In this document: positions 1-12,524 of the stretch, in pieces
Numbering within the stretch: position 1 is the stretch's first letter
How the letters are laid out: each line of letters begins with the position of its first letter
Source of the DNA: Parelaphostrongylus tenuis
Lineage: Eukaryota > Nematoda > Chromadorea > Rhabditida > Metastrongylidae
Assembly (NCBI GenBank): GCA_019055375.1
Contig: JAHQIW010007195.1
Coordinates: 1-64,000, forward strand
Length of the DNA stretch: 64,000 bases
Reading direction: 5' to 3'
Program-made: the position numbers and the translations under genes
Notes under the pieces: generated by a model
Seen by the model: only the letters and a program-made list of their open reading frames with translations
Databases searched by the model: none
What the model was told of the DNA's origin: nothing

Positions 1-379
1 GTACCGTATATCATTAGCCGCTCAACCACCTGCCTCCTTATTCTTACTACATGGTAAATATTTCTTAGTCTCAATGACAATGCACAGTATACAATCCAAG
101 CTTTTGTTTATTAGAAAACACTCACCGTTTCCGTTCTCCGAGGAATGAGTTCACCTTTGTTGTTCACTTAGGATAATCATTAAACCTCAATCAATAAGAT
201 ATATCGAGATAATTTGCGAATGATCACATTTATCTATAATTGATGCGTACCCCACTCAGTACTGGGTGTATGTCGATGTTCGCGAAGCGTCTCGACTTAG
301 TACGGCCTACTGTAATAGTTTATGTACTCCGATGCAATCTGACTTTCACTTTATAAGCTTATTCGGCTATTCTTACTGT
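1..379. other. No gene seen
   Basis: AT-rich sequence at the window edge with no coding pattern, splice-framed exon or repeat family that I recognise. Confidence 0.5.
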
Positions 380-652
380 AAACCCCATAATGTGAAGTGC
401 TTGTGCAAAAACATTTGTGGCAACCGGCATTTCGAACCCAGATCTCTCTTTCCGGAAGCGTATGCTAACCGTTGCACCACCAACGCTTGGCTGACGCATT
501 ATTATAAGCGTCGGTGGTGCAACGGTTAGCATACGCTTCCCGCAAAAAGTGAGATCTGGGTTCGAATCCCGGCTGACGCAAATGTTTTTGCACAGCACTC
601 CACATTATTGGGTATACTGTAAACATATACCACCGCAAGTGGCGGTCAAATA
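380..652. repeat. Head-to-head pair of SINE-A tRNA-like repeats
   Basis: The minus copy (about 380-493) and plus copy (about 508-652) diverge around a spacer of about 15-20 bp. In the plus copy the acceptor arms GCGTCGG and CTGACGC pair over seven bases, and the T arm GGGTTCGAATCCC is intact. The D stem is weak and the anticodon loop irregular, so this is tRNA-like rather than a confident tRNA gene. The plus copy continues into the shared tail: TTTTTGCACAGCACTC, a GGGTATA block, ACCACCGCAAGTGGCGGT and AAATAAA. Confidence 0.75.
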
Positions 653-720
653 AATGAATTCTGACCGATTATTCTTACTCTTATCTCATTATATGATTAT
701 TCTTACAACATGTGAAGCTG

Positions 721-1964
721 TTAGGTCCAACTAAATTTCCGAACTTGATCCAGAAAATGGAGATTTTCCCAGAAAAGCAAATTTTTCTTTTACCTGTTTT
801 AAGCAGAACTTTCTGGCGCATCGTTTTGGTATATTGCTGCACATACTTGTTCAACAATGGAGCCGTCACGGAAAGTCATTCGCAACTTACTGCTTTACGG
901 AGTTTTAATTGAGGACAGGAATTTTCAAACTGCATTTGACAACACCAAAGTGCGAAAGGGCGCCAAGTTGTGGGTATAACTACGGTGTATGAATAGTTTA
1001 CTAAGTGTTGCAATGGAGATACTGATTTGGAGGCAACAACCAAGGTCCGGAAGACCGCGTGAAAATTGACGAGAAGCAATCATATAAGCGGTTGAAGAAG
1101 ATCCGACTTTGTCAAGCAGTAATATGGCCGATGATTTCCAATGTTCAGACGAGCAGATCCGGAAGATTTTGAAAGATGCAGGCAATGAATGGCGCAAGGG
1201 AAATCAAATTTAGCATCGGCACGATCTCACATAAGCTCAGAAATACAGAGAAAGCAAAACTACGCAAGCTCATCTCGTCGTCAATCGCCGCTCTTTGTTT
1301 ACTGAACAGATTGTCACCATTAATGAGAAGTATATCTTCTTCGAGAGCCAGCGTCGTCCAAATCAGTGGTTGTCACAAGGTCAGCATGGAACACCAACAC
1401 CGAAACCAAACCGTTTTGACGCCAAAAGCAATGTTGGTCTTTCTCTGGAACCAAGGTACGCCGAATCATTGGACTTGTTGCAAGCGGTCAGTCCATCACG
1501 CTGGAGGCAATTATTGTCAGCAAGTGGCACTGTTGCAATCAAGCACCGTTCCACGTTACCGCCGGTCGCCAAGTCATTTTGCTTCAATACATGCAAAGCC
1601 ACACGCTGCCAAGAAAACACGGAAGAACTTGACCGATTTGGGCTGGGAGCACTTGGATCATCCGCCGTATTCGCCAGACGCCTGTCTCCGTCCGATTTCC
1701 ATTTCTTCAGATCACTGGAGCACTGATTGAACCAGAAGAAGTTTCGAGACATTGATCATTCGAGTCGAGAATTGACTGGTTGATTTACATCGAAGAATAA
1801 TGAGTTTTATGAGCGAGGAATTGGTTTGATGCAGGAGCGTTGGGAGAATTGCATCCAGGCAGGCGGAGAATATTTCAATTAATGTTATTTGATACTTTCG
1901 GTTACTTGGAAAAATGAATTTCTGATTTTCTGGGTCAAGTTCGGAAAATTAGTTAGAGACTTAA
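721..1964 (+). pseudogene. Decayed mariner transposon with terminal inverted repeats
   Basis: The termini match as inverted repeats: the left end and the reverse complement of the right end share TTTCCGAACTTGA.CCAGAAAAT, next to TTA at each side. Interior frames carry mariner transposase fragments: WLSQGQHGTPTPKP, the SHTLPRKHGRT region, LGALGSSAVFARRLSPSDFH (compare HPPYSPDLAPSDYHLF in intact mariners) and a terminal block at 1740-1870 ending RWENCIQAGGEYF. Many stops and frame changes; not functional. Confidence 0.8.
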
Positions 1965-1973
1965 TAGAAAAGG

Positions 1974-2275
1974 CAAAACTCTCGGCGTCGATCAATGTCT
2001 GAGGGATGCGCCATGCAATCGTCTTCAAATTTTAACGTCGTTTAAGGTGAATTGAATGCATATCTGGCTTTCACAGTGATTCGCGGTGGCTTCCTGTATC
2101 GACTTAGTACTGTTTATCCTCCCAAACAAGTTTGCGACAACACTCCGATACCAAATTACCGACTGCGAAGGGATGTGTGCTTTGGTGAGCCATGAGCGCG
2201 AGATCGAACCATTGGCCTTGTGTTCGACGCAGAGCACCTCTAACCACTGCGCTACATGTGCTTGGACGCGCCACA
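1974..2275 (-). mobile_element. SINE-B copy
   Basis: On the minus strand: tRNA-like head with A box near TAGCGCAGTGGTTAG and B box GGTTCGATC, then the common body (GAGTCATTG-like block, GCATTCAATTCACC, CGCATCCCTCAG, GATTGATCG). Inserted immediately beside the mariner right end. Confidence 0.75.
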
Positions 2276-2299
2276 TCTGACACTCGCAACATATACGAT

Positions 2300-2400
2300 T
2301 CAACGTAATGTTGAGAGATATGCAGAGCTTTGAACTTCCAATGTGAGTTGTACCCGCGTTTATCACATGTCTGGAGGCCGCTGCTGACAGACCGATACTT
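2300..2400 (-). repeat. Degenerate SINE-A-like fragment
   Basis: Contains a reversed tail/T-arm segment (TGAGAGATATGCAGAGCTTTG, GTTGTACCCGCGTTTATC) resembling the reversed tRNA-like copies at 22728-22820. Boundaries are unclear. Confidence 0.35.
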
Positions 2401-3005
2401 GTATTGCATAGAGAGTGATGAAAGCACAGGAGCTCCGGTACTGCGGTGGGTAGTATGCCCGTCGGACAGGGCGAAACAGAAGTTCAGCTGCCAACCAAGG
2501 TTCAAAGTCTCAACTATCACTTAACCTTGTTTGATATGTATTTATATTATCATATCACGATTAAAGAAGCGGTTGAATAACAAATTCCTGTATATCATAT
2601 ACATCTACTATTAGCAGCTCTGTGATACTTTACAAAAATTTTTATTTATTAGCAGCATAAACTCATAACAGCTTCAGACAATACTATAAACAAACACTTG
2701 CGAAAAGGCTTTTCAGTGAACAGTCACATCGTATAGTATGAAATTCTACACAGTGACCAGCATCATTTTTGACAAACATTTGATTGTTTCATTCTTCATT
2801 AGGAAGGTATTTGCATTGCTACCATCGATAACTTCAGTGAACTCTTTTCAACGACGGTCTATCCATTCTTAGTCACAAAATTTCTCTTTTATAGCGTCAA
2901 AGTCTGAATTTCATCACGAAGCTACACCATTGTAATCACAGAGTGCTCCACCTGCCGATCGACCGCGCCGTGTGGCAGGATAAAAATCAACGGGTTACAG
3001 AAGGA
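2400..3005. other. No gene seen
   Basis: No splice-framed coding segment, tRNA-like box or inverted repeat recognised. Confidence 0.4.
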
Positions 3006-3007
3006 AT

Positions 3008-3240
3008 ATATATATATATATATATTATATATATAGTATATATATATGTATATATATGTACATGAATGTATATGTATATATATATATATCTATCTATGTA
3101 TATTTTCATATGTACGTGCGTACATATGTAAATATATATATACGTATATAGTGTAGGTACATACATATACTATACATATATTTAAATATATATGTGTATA
3201 TATATACGTATACCTTCATATGTAAATATATAGTGTGCAT
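3008..3240. repeat. TA/TATG microsatellite
   Basis: Over 200 bp of alternating T and A interspersed with TATG, TACA and TACG units. Open reading frames here are low-complexity artefacts. Confidence 0.95.
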
Positions 3241-3875
3241 TATGAATTATGAGCCGTCAATTCAAAATAAGTGTAAAATTAAAATGTGGAACGACTTGAT
3301 AAATGTCTCGAGAGATAAGCTGAGTTCCACCAAAGAATGCATGTCCGTTAACAACGAGTCACATGAAGAAGGCACATCCTTTATGATCTATGTTATTATC
3401 ATCTCATGCTAGCGGATGGAAAGTTCTCCATAAGTGTCAAAAGTGTGTGCTACGAACTGAGGCATTTATAGGTCTCTTTATTGGCCATGCTCTATGCTGT
3501 ACTCTCTTCAACAGGAATAGTCTCTGTCCCTAAAATGGTTTTGTTCGGAGACTTCCTGTCATTTATATAGTACGGAAAACTTTTTTCGCAAAAGACTCCT
3601 GATATTCGACCTATTCTTCACATTCTGTCGATGAACTCTTGAAAAGTGGGATGAGAAACTTTTGTAAATCAACGAATACTCATTTAATTTTTACGATAGT
3701 GGTCGTCACATTTCTGCATCTATTTCGGCAGGCATTGTCGATTGACTTCTTATGCGTTTTCCACACTTCTTATTTGCCAATTGATCCCATACGAATTTTC
3801 TCGAGGAAGGTGACAACGCTTTAGTGGATAGCACCCATTATGTTGGAGGCGGATCGCTAAACCAACCATTTATTG
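3241..3875. other. No gene seen
   Basis: Unique-looking AT-rich sequence without a recognisable exon or element. Confidence 0.4.
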
Positions 3876-3879
3876 CATT

Positions 3880-4850
3880 AGGTTAAGGAAAAAGTTTCTC
3901 AACACCGGCTGAAATTTTGAGGTTTACGCATGAATTCAATTGACTTGGGCTGTGGATTGAAAAACTCCTGAGGTGTCCCTTAAACTTGAGCAAATATCTC
4001 TCGAAACGGGAGCAGTAAATGATGCAACAGTGCGAAAATTGGACTATGATCGGATTGCGCAGCATCTGGACTGTAGGCTGGGTGCGGAGAGACCTCGAAT
4101 CTTTCCAGTTTATCAAACTTTTCCTTAATCTTCTTTGCGCTCAGAATTTGCATTGTCTTGGTGAAACAGCGCGCTTTAGACAAAACAATGTTGGGTAGTT
4201 TCCCTCCATCGCATCGTAGACTCGATCCAGCTACTGGCGCCTTCAAAATTGCACCAAACGCAGATCACATGATCTTTTTACCAAACGAATTTTTGACGTG
4301 CAACTGATGGCGGAGCTTAGCCTTTTAAAGCTCAACGTTTGCATCGATCGTGATCGTGACCAAGAGGATAATCTCTCATCCGACGTCACGATACGCTTCC
4401 AAAATCGACGTCGTTTAAACGGGTTCTGCGACAAGTGACGATAAACTTCAACGTGACGATTGGCTCGAGCTTCAGTCAACTCGTGCGGATCTTGACGTGG
4501 CTTCTGTGGATAAAGTCAAGTCGCTGGAGATGACTCCGGACCGCCTTTCGATCGACACTAAATTTTGTTGTCGATGTGCATGGTGACTGTTCCGCATCCA
4601 AAGTTGCTTGCAGTTCTCTTTCGTCCAATTTCAATGACCGGCCGGAACGGGGTGGGTCTTCGAGACTGAGAGCATCACTTTCAAATGTTTGTATAACTCT
4701 GCAACAGTCACATAGCTTGCAGTTCCTTCACCTTCGACACTACAGAGCATCTTCGCAGCATCTCTTGTCGAAATGCAGTTGCTTCCAGCAATAGCCTTTA
4801 ATACTCGAAGCTCAATTTGTCCATGGTCGTCATTTGATATCCGAGGAGTA
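3880..4850 (-). pseudogene. Decayed mariner transposase
   Basis: Reading minus from about 4830: an N-terminal region with SNCISTRDAAKML and LDERELQATLDAEQ, a linker RKAVRSHLQRLDL, the central RHLSQNPFKRRRFWKRIVTSDE (mariner has PFLKRIVTGDEKW; here DER replaces DEK), and the C-terminal EVSPHPAYSPDAAQSDH (mariner HPPYSPDLAPSDY). Several frameshifts. Ends are not resolved as inverted repeats. Confidence 0.75.
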
Positions 4851-4859
4851 AATTAAAAT

Positions 4860-6600
4860 TTAAATAACTATAACTAGCATTGCCGTGAGAGTAGTCTTAT
4901 GGTAATCATCCTAAGATATTCCCATTATTTTACGGTAACCGATACTGTGTGAAAGAAACATAAGACTTGAATTTTTGCGGGCGTTAAAAAACTTTCTCCT
5001 CAGCCTAGTACTTTACCCAATATGATCCGCTCAAAGAAACTGACTGCCTTTGGCTGACCGCTCACCTTAGAAAACGTCAAATAAATCAGCACTCCAAAAG
5101 ACTTATTGTTTTCATTGTTTCACTCGACGATTCTTCTAATAATCGCTCTAAGTAAAATCCTTTCCTTTGCTGAGTATTTTGCTGAGCCAATCATTACCTT
5201 CGCCCTCATCCTATGAATCTTCAAAAGGGCACAATGGTAGCACCTTTATTATCCGGGTAATTAAGCTATTTTGCTCTTGATCGAATTGCACAATAAATTA
5301 CATATACAAGGCGAAAACAATCAAAAGTAATCCATTTGAATTCTAATCGCTTCGTCTTCATACCCTTTTCGTGCGTTCTTTGACGGGCACTTCTTTTTCC
5401 TGACTGGCTCAAAAAATAAGAGCCTTATTGTCATTCCCTTCACACAGAATCAAAGAACATTGAGTGTAAGTAAAAAGGCGAACAAGCGACACAAAGATTC
5501 TTTTGGGTATTACAAGTATTAAGGATGCGGGAAGCTTAATGGTCAGAGATACATCGGGGTTCAATGCTTCGACACCATGTCTTATTCAAACTAGGCACTC
5601 CATTCTTCCAAAGTCGGCGAATTGGTGACAACATTGTTTAGGTAGGTTGAAACGTTGGTCAATTCATGCACAGGCGTTGACATTTATCGTATAGACCAGA
5701 TATGTATCTATCCATCTCTACTGCTACGAATAGTGCCTTTCAACTATTGTTTTTGAACTTCCCTACGATCTTTTGATATGGTCGGTGAGAATGTTTTGAG
5801 CCTCACCGAGGTCGATATGTCAGTGACTAGTCACCTCTATTTTCAGTACGGACGAGGAACATAATCGGTTCTGGCCGCGTGAAATTGTGGTTTTCACCTT
5901 TTTTCAATCGATGGATGGAACGCATGACTCGCTTATGACGGTTTGGTAAACACCGAGCGCTTTATTCAATTCAAATATAAGCGGTTTATGTCATTATTAA
6001 GCTAAAGTCTCGTTAGATCACTCTGTTCGGTTGCCAACTGCCGACATGAGTGGTATAGCAAAATGAGCCCTCTAGTTTCGGTTGGAATTCCCTGTCCCCA
6101 AATCCCTCATAGGATATATCCTTGATACTAGTGTCCTTAGGAACTTGGTTGTCCGTATATGTTTGTACTATAATTTCTCTAGCAATAAATCACCGAACTG
6201 TCAATGATAAGTGGCGGAGTAAGGGAAAACCGATGATAATACCGTCATAATTACTATAAAATTTTCGAACGGCGAGCCAAAATCTCTATTCCTACCAGTA
6301 CACTTTCTCTCTCACTTTCTCTTCTTTTATAATCTTTCCTAGAATTACAAAGTTATGGAAATGCTTTACACCTAGTTTAAATTGAAAACATAGTAGCTGG
6401 AATGCAACCGGTGTTCGAATTTTCTCCATTAAGTAATTCCATGAGATGTTAGTCCGTGTAAGAGCTTTCTCCATCGAATGATTCGATGATTACCGTGTGC
6501 TCGCTTCATAATAGATGATGACTGTTTGTTTAGTATTTGCCTTGACCTGTTGTTTTGTCAGCTATTAATTCAGGAAATCAATACTAAAGTGTTACGATAC
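4860..6600. other. 1.7 kb with nothing recognised
   Basis: AT-rich, no exon with nematode splice signals, no tRNA-like boxes or clear inverted repeat. Could hold intergenic regulatory sequence or decayed repeats. Confidence 0.4.
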
Positions 6601-6614
6601 CGAATTCGAATTTT

Positions 6615-6815
6615 AATTGACAGATAGATGCACTGTAGCGTAGAGAGACTGATGTGCAAGATGGGCGTCAGTAGTGCAACGGGTTAGCGCGCACGCTCCC
6701 GGATACAGTGGGATATGGTTTCGAATCTCGCCTGATGCGAATGTTTTGCACATCCTTCTACATTACTGGGTATATTTAATAAATCTTACCATCGCTAAAG
6801 CGTTTAAATAAAAAT
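6615..6815 (+). repeat. SINE-A copy with conserved leader
   Basis: Leader GCACTGTAGCGTAGAGAG, then a tRNA-like head (A box TAGTGCAACGGGTTAGC, B box GGTTTCGAATC), the TTTTGCACATC tail, GGGTATATTT, ACCATCGCTAAAGCG and AAATAAAAATAA. The leader is also present before other copies, so it belongs to the element. Confidence 0.75.
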
Positions 6816-7221
6816 AAATCCGCTTGATGTGTTCATTGTCGCATGAATTTTGAAATTAACATAGTATACTTGAAATTTCGTCAATAACGCGATAGATCGA
6901 CACCTTTACCTATCGTTGACTCTTCTGACTATGTGGTGTTATTCTGAACCACAACGCTACACGAAATTGCCCTTCGTCACGCGCGTTAGTCACAAAGTCA
7001 ATAAAAATGACAATTATTATCGTCATATTGCTAATCTTCCTAAATCTGAACACGTTCCATCTCGCCTATTTCATTCCTCTTCATATAATGATTCATTCAC
7101 CAGCACGAAACAAAAGGCGAAAGAAAATCATGCACCGATTGTGACTGTGAGATTTTCACGGGTACAGGTGACCCAAAGACCCACTGCACTGCTAAATCTG
7201 TTATAACTCGGATTTCATAAT

Positions 7222-7530
7222 TATACCTTTATTTCGAGTGCTTTGTTTAGACCACGCTCAAATTTCAATAGATCCTTTCATTATTATTTGAGCCAACTTG
7301 TCATGTGGTCTGCTAAGGGCTCTTGTACAGCCCGAGACACGTGTTTCGTCCTTACAGACTCATCAGCCGGACAGAACCCGCCGTCTGTCGATCTTTTTAT
7401 AGTCAGTTCTCTCGGGAGCCTCACACTCCTTATAGGTAGGGACGAAACACGTGCGCCGGGCTGTACAAGAGCCTTTACCAGACCAGATGACAAGTTGGCT
7501 CAAATAATAATGAAAGGAACCCGGATTTCA
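7222..7530. mobile_element. Foldback MITE carrying a hammerhead motif (copy 1)
   Basis: Long imperfect palindrome: the left arm (Cs and As of CATTATTATTTGAGCCAACT, GTCATGTGGTCTG, GGGCTCTTGTACAGCCCGAG) is matched in reverse at 7443-7525. The flank TATACCTTTATTTCGAG is mirrored by the outer end of copy 2 near 63240. No transposase inside. Frames across it are palindrome artefacts. A hammerhead core lies on the minus strand of the left arm. Confidence 0.85.
7330..7372 (-). ncRNA. Hammerhead ribozyme motif (MITE copy 1)
   Basis: Minus strand 5' to 3': stem I strand GUCCGG, core CUGAUGA, stem II GUCU-GUAA-GGAC, core GAAA, self-complementary stem III CACGUGU, cleavage-position C, and stem I strand UCGGGC. 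Stem I pairs over six positions with two G-U wobbles. All invariant core bases of the type I hammerhead are present. Activity is inferred, not shown; stem III lacks a loop, so it may work as a dimer. Confidence 0.75.
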
Positions 7531-7559
7531 GTTGCTTGATATCCGATACCATCTACCTA

Positions 7560-8520
7560 AAGTATTAATAGCGCTCTTTCATTCGATAGTTTGTACATTA
7601 AGGACGCCTCTCAGCGAGAAGCCATTATTATCCTTCCCATCCACCTCGTATTACATCAGCAATGCAAAAAAGGCGTCATGGTTTTCTTCAGTTTATTTCT
7701 GCATTAGCATAATTTAGGCACTGTGGTTTATTGGTGTAATAATACGATGTTTCATTGAAAAAACCGATCTGCAGAGATATACACATTTCATCGAAATTGA
7801 TTTTAGATTTACATTCATCCACGATGGTAATGGCCGCTGACATCGATCAAATATCGAAGTGCAATGTACGAGAACAAAACAAACAAAAAGCTTTCATGCA
7901 GCTGATGTAACGTGTTGCCCTTTTTTTGCGCATTCCACGTGTATTCGTCTCGCTTTCAATCGCCCCATCAGATACAATCTCGCTTTCATCCCATATAATA
8001 GCCTTTTGGGCATTCCTTTCCACACGCTATGCGCATCCACCTATCCGACCATAACGGCTGGCTGCTAGCACACAAACGGAAGTAGTCTGATGAATCTAAT
8101 TTTTTTTGTTTTTTGTTTCTTGTTCAAAATATATATCTAAGAATTTTGTTTTGAACTGTGAAACTCTAGAGAATCCTCATATATGGCACTCTTCGCAATT
8201 GGAACAACAGTTGTTGCTACCACAAAACTTCACGTAGCCTGAACTTGTAATAGTACTAAGACAGATAAGATAGAGTAATGGATAGTAAGATAAATAACAC
8301 GCTTTGTTCTCATTTTTTGTCTATGTATGCGCACTATACAAACTCTAATGGCCTACGGTGGACTCATTTGCTGAAGAATTCCACCCACACTTAGCAAAAA
8401 CCTTGCCCATATGGAGAGTACTCTGTAGGTAAATGTCCATACTACTTTTGAACATTGGTTCTCTACCTACGGCAATAGTAGTCGATGTTCCACTCTATTC
8501 ATGAACTATTTTAACAATCA
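7560..8520. other. No gene seen
   Basis: No exon or repeat family recognised. Confidence 0.4.
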
Positions 8521-8524
8521 GAGT

Positions 8525-8592
8525 TCATTTTATTTGACCGCCTATTGCGGTGTATGATGTTACAATAAATCCGATAATGTAGAGTGGTGAAC
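8525..8592 (-). repeat. SINE-A tail fragment
   Basis: Minus strand reads CACCACTCTACATTATC, TTTATTGTAACATCATACA, CCGCAATAGGCGG and TCAAATAAAA, the common SINE-A 3' tail without its tRNA-like head. Confidence 0.65.
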
Positions 8593-8599
8593 AAAAGCA

Positions 8600-10770
8600 T
8601 ATGCGTCAGCTGGGAGATTTTGCACACCATCAACATGATTGGGTATATTTTAACATCAATTTTACAAGTCGTCATCACATCTGCTATGCAAATTCCACCA
8701 CAGCTTTCATCCAATGTGTTTCCTCGATTTCTCAAAGGTGTCCAAGCATTTCGTTGGTTGTTTCGCTCGCTGCTAGAGAATTTCGTCTTATTTACCAATG
8801 TTCTGGAATGCTGATATAATCGATCCTTCTTACAATTTCATGAGTAACTGAGCTAGGGCGTCTCCCGTGATTGGCCGAGAAAGCTAGGGAGGGGGTTAAA
8901 CCAGCACGTTGCTTCATGATGAACCGTATCACTTACCACTCCTCCATCGCCATTCATGAACCTAGTTGAGATCATGAGAATTAATTGCGATTAGTGTTTA
9001 AGTACATTCGTTTCCTTAGAACCACGACGTTTGAAACGAACGGCCAATTTAGTTATTTAGTTGTTCATTTTTGCCATGTGAGTCTTCGTAGTCAGACTGA
9101 TTAGAATCTGGTGAAATAGTGTTACTCGAGTTTAATTATTCAGACAACATATGATTAAAATAAAATATTTGCCAAACCATTCATGTGGGCGAGATGACCA
9201 GAAATTGTCGATGGGGTCGAACTAGAGAATTTGAACGTAATATTGACCGACAGTCTGCCACTACATTCCGACGTCCTAGAGGAGTTACCAGCAATAAGAG
9301 CAACTTCAAAGAGGGAAAGGAGCCCATAGTCTTTGCAAAGTTCAGGCGTGGAAAAAATTACGGAAACCTAATAAATAGCTTTTTTCAACTAAAAAAAGAA
9401 AGCGTTCATTCTCGGTTGACTTATGATGATAGCCGAAAGTAATACATTTTACCCTATATTATTCGCGAATAACATAAAAATCAATCATTTCACACAACAG
9501 GTCATAGTTCGATGTAAAAAACGCTGCAGTAATCTTTTCTAACGGTACTCTATGCTATTGAGGGTCTAAATAGCGAATAATCTGTAGACGAAGTGTATGT
9601 CAAGCATACGAAATTACATCATTCGTACTGCATTTTTCGCAACTGAACAATTGATGGAACAATTCTGACCAAACATAGATTATTGTTTGCTAATTTTTCG
9701 TGTGTCATATGGCTCCCATGGGAGGGAGGGCCTTGTAATAAAGCGTACTGTACGCCTCTACATGTAGGCCGCCTACGCGATTACGAGTTCGATCCTCCTG
9801 TCGCTACTCTAATCATGCTATTCGTCCTTCTGGAATTCTTCTACTATCAACGTTCTCGTATTCTACATTCATTTTGCTCAGAGTAGAATACTCGTTGAAT
9901 TAGTAATGCTTTCTCTTTTCAGCTCTTCTCTTGACTAGTCACTTTCGGCACCGTATTGGATATCTTGAAAGGACTATAACACTCACATAACTGAATTGAT
10001 AAATGCTATGTATTTCACCGAAGTTAAAGGAGAGCTTCACCTATAAAATTTATCTCTAGTCAGAAAAATAAATAAGGAATCAAAATCGATATGTCTTGAG
10101 ATCACTGTAATTCCATTGTGAGAGTCATGTTTCCCTCAGCATAATGTAATCGCTGAACGTGAGAGCTGAGTTTTTTTCCTTTAAATTATTTCCGTTTTGA
10201 GCAGTATCTGGGGAGTAGGTCGTACAACATCCTAGGTCTTCTTGATCAATTATTCGTCGGCATCAGTGGCCTCATACAACAGATTTTCTTCCGATCATCA
10301 TGATCGAGCAGATAGTTGTAATGAAGACATGAGAACATGGCGGTCTCAGTATATCGACATTAAAATAAGAATAGAGGACAACAAAATCTTTTTTGCAACC
10401 GGACTCACGGAAACATAAGTTTTCTCTTTGATTAAGCTAATACCCCGAGCCGATTATAATATTCATTCAGCTGATTCTTCAGATCTTTGACTTGACTGGA
10501 TTGTCCACAAATGTTCAGCCTTGTTGTGAGTCATCACCTTTGTTGTCGTCCAAGTCGAATTTTACTTTTTTTTTTGATAAAGCACCACTCGAATGGAGGA
10601 CCTCGATCGGCGTTACCATGTCAATCGCGTGGTTTTCGTTTAACCTTGCAAAAAATTATTCAATAATGTTCGGTGATATGCAGAACTCTGAGCGTCAGAC
10701 GGCATTCGAAACACCCAATATGTGTCAGCTTAACTGTGTTCGATGCCGACATCGGCTCTCCTGACCAAAT
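8600..10770. other. About 2.2 kb without a recognised gene
   Basis: AT-rich sequence. A hydrophilic open frame of 85 codons at 9185-9442 has no recognisable domain and no evident splice context; I do not call it a gene. Confidence 0.4.
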
Positions 10771-10784
10771 CATTGACGGTTAGT

Positions 10785-10985
10785 TGCTGACAAATCGATG
10801 CTTTGTGTCAAAAAAAGGATGATGATAGAACAGGAGCGTTGGTAGTGCAATGCACGCGATCCCAAAAAGGGTGAAATACGTGTTGGAATCCCTTGTGACG
10901 TTCAAAGTTTTGCATATTAGTCAATATTGCCGAATACATATTTGTAACATCATACCACTGCAGAAAGCGGTTAAATATAAACGAA
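10785..10985 (+). repeat. SINE-A copy
   Basis: Degenerate leader, tRNA-like head without a clean D arm, TTTTGCATATTAGTC tail, TTTGTAACATCATACCACTG, AAGCGG and AAATATAAA. Confidence 0.65.
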
Positions 10986-11089
10986 TTCTGGTTGAGGAAT
11001 TTATTTTTTCTTAATAATGCCGAGGTTGAAGCCTTTCGACTCGTTTTCAGATATTATCACGCAAAAACCCAGTCCTATAGATAAGGAAG

Positions 11090-11265
11090 AAGGGTCCATG
11101 AAGTGGGACCAGATTTCTCGGGGAAGGATAGCAGCACTGACTTGATACATCGGAGGCCATCGCGGGTTATTGTAAGGACAGATTTGTATTCAATCACCTC
11201 CGTGATGGTATAAATGGCATCGAATGTAAGGCGCATCCTCCGGGAATGATTAGCGCCCCAAATAT
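11090..11265 (+). mobile_element. SINE-B body, head missing
   Basis: Matches the SINE-B body (AGCACTGACTTGATACATC, GGCCATCGCGGGTTATTG, TATTCAATCACCTC, GGCGCATCCTCC) but lacks the tRNA-like head, so it is 5' truncated. Confidence 0.6.
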
Positions 11266-11269
11266 TATC

Positions 11270-12520
11270 TTTTTTTTTTTGAAGATGACACTTATAGGAC
11301 GGTTTGACGATTGAAAGACTTACTAGAATGCGCTAGAGAAGAAAACGAGTCAATTAAGTGGCATCCAAGAACATAAACTAGTCTAGCGATAATTTATATC
11401 TCTACAATCCCGTTAATTAACCAGAGGCTCTAGTAACCAACTGAATCTTCGTTCTTCACCACCATGATCTAGAGCTGTCTAATGTGTTTTCCTGGCTCAA
11501 GGTAAACAAAATGTCTAAACTTTCTACAGTGAAGTACTGCAGTGCTTCAATTTTTTTTTTTTGAAAATGGAGTGATTTGCTGAGCTTCTTAGTGGGGTAC
11601 GAACGCAATATCTTTCAACAGAGTAACGCGGCACATTGAGCCTACGATAAGCGCATGGATTTTTCTATAAACAAATTTTTGGAGTCATTTTTATTCGTGT
11701 TATGACGTCAGTTCTAGAAGTATAACATATGATATACGTTCTCAAAGCCGTGGATTGTCATTGGGTGTCATTGGGTGTCGACGTCCGACGATATTTTCCA
11801 ATTTTATTTGTTTTTGCGAACCATCGCACTAAATACGAAATCGATTTGTTAGAGGGGCGAGTTAATAAATCACCTGAAATATCAAAGCTCGCTCCTAATT
11901 CAAAATGGTCTACCACATTCTCATAGGAAACTTGCTACGAACTAGCTGTAGGGGCTGGAGTGGGGGTGGTTATGGGAGGAGATTGCTGCTGTTCATTCCC
12001 ATTAGCACAATGCGGTTTCGCTCGTTATTACGCCATCCGCTCTCACATATCAGTTAATATAGATTTTGCTGAAGCTTTCTCTATATCTCTTCTTTCTTTC
12101 TTCAAAATCTCATTCACACGGAAACATGGAACTTTCTGCTCCAAGTGGTCAACCACCTCTAAATAGATAACCTCATCGGTGTCCGAAGTGTTCTCGGTTA
12201 CTGAACTGCGACAGACGGCATCAAGGAGCATGAGATTCATCCTCTGTCTTACTTAGTTACTTGGATACTTGGACGATGACCCCAGCACAGATTGAATTCG
12301 CTCCTTCTTCTTGCAACTGTCGTCATGGCGGGGGTTGATTCAAGCATAGCGGCTAACGCTAGTTTCACACCGTTATCTGTAAAATATCGGCAGCTGCGAG
12401 CACAGCTGATTGATTCTTCTTACAAGCACGTCCGCTTAACGTGTGGGTGGTCATCCTCGACGAGTGTAACCACGTGGGGTCCATTCTACAGTTCGTTTCG
12501 GCCATCTGTCGTCTGATTTT
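11270..12520. other. No gene seen
   Basis: Several open frames of 65-75 codons, on both strands and overlapping; none shows a domain. Poly-T runs near 11272 and 11552. Confidence 0.4.
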
Positions 12521-12524
12521 CTTA

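Noticed and set aside
508..582. Functional tRNA gene
   Set aside because: Acceptor and T arms pair, but the D stem is short and the anticodon loop irregular, and the sequence belongs to a repeat family with a common tail.
1176..1730. 184-codon open frame as an intact gene
   Set aside because: It overlaps another frame encoding mariner transposase fragments; only the decayed mariner is supported.
3194..3412. Open frame starting in the TA microsatellite
   Set aside because: Low-complexity start and no domain.
7243..7539. 98-codon open frame as a gene
   Set aside because: It lies in the foldback MITE; similar frames arise on both strands of the palindrome and in the copy near 63000.
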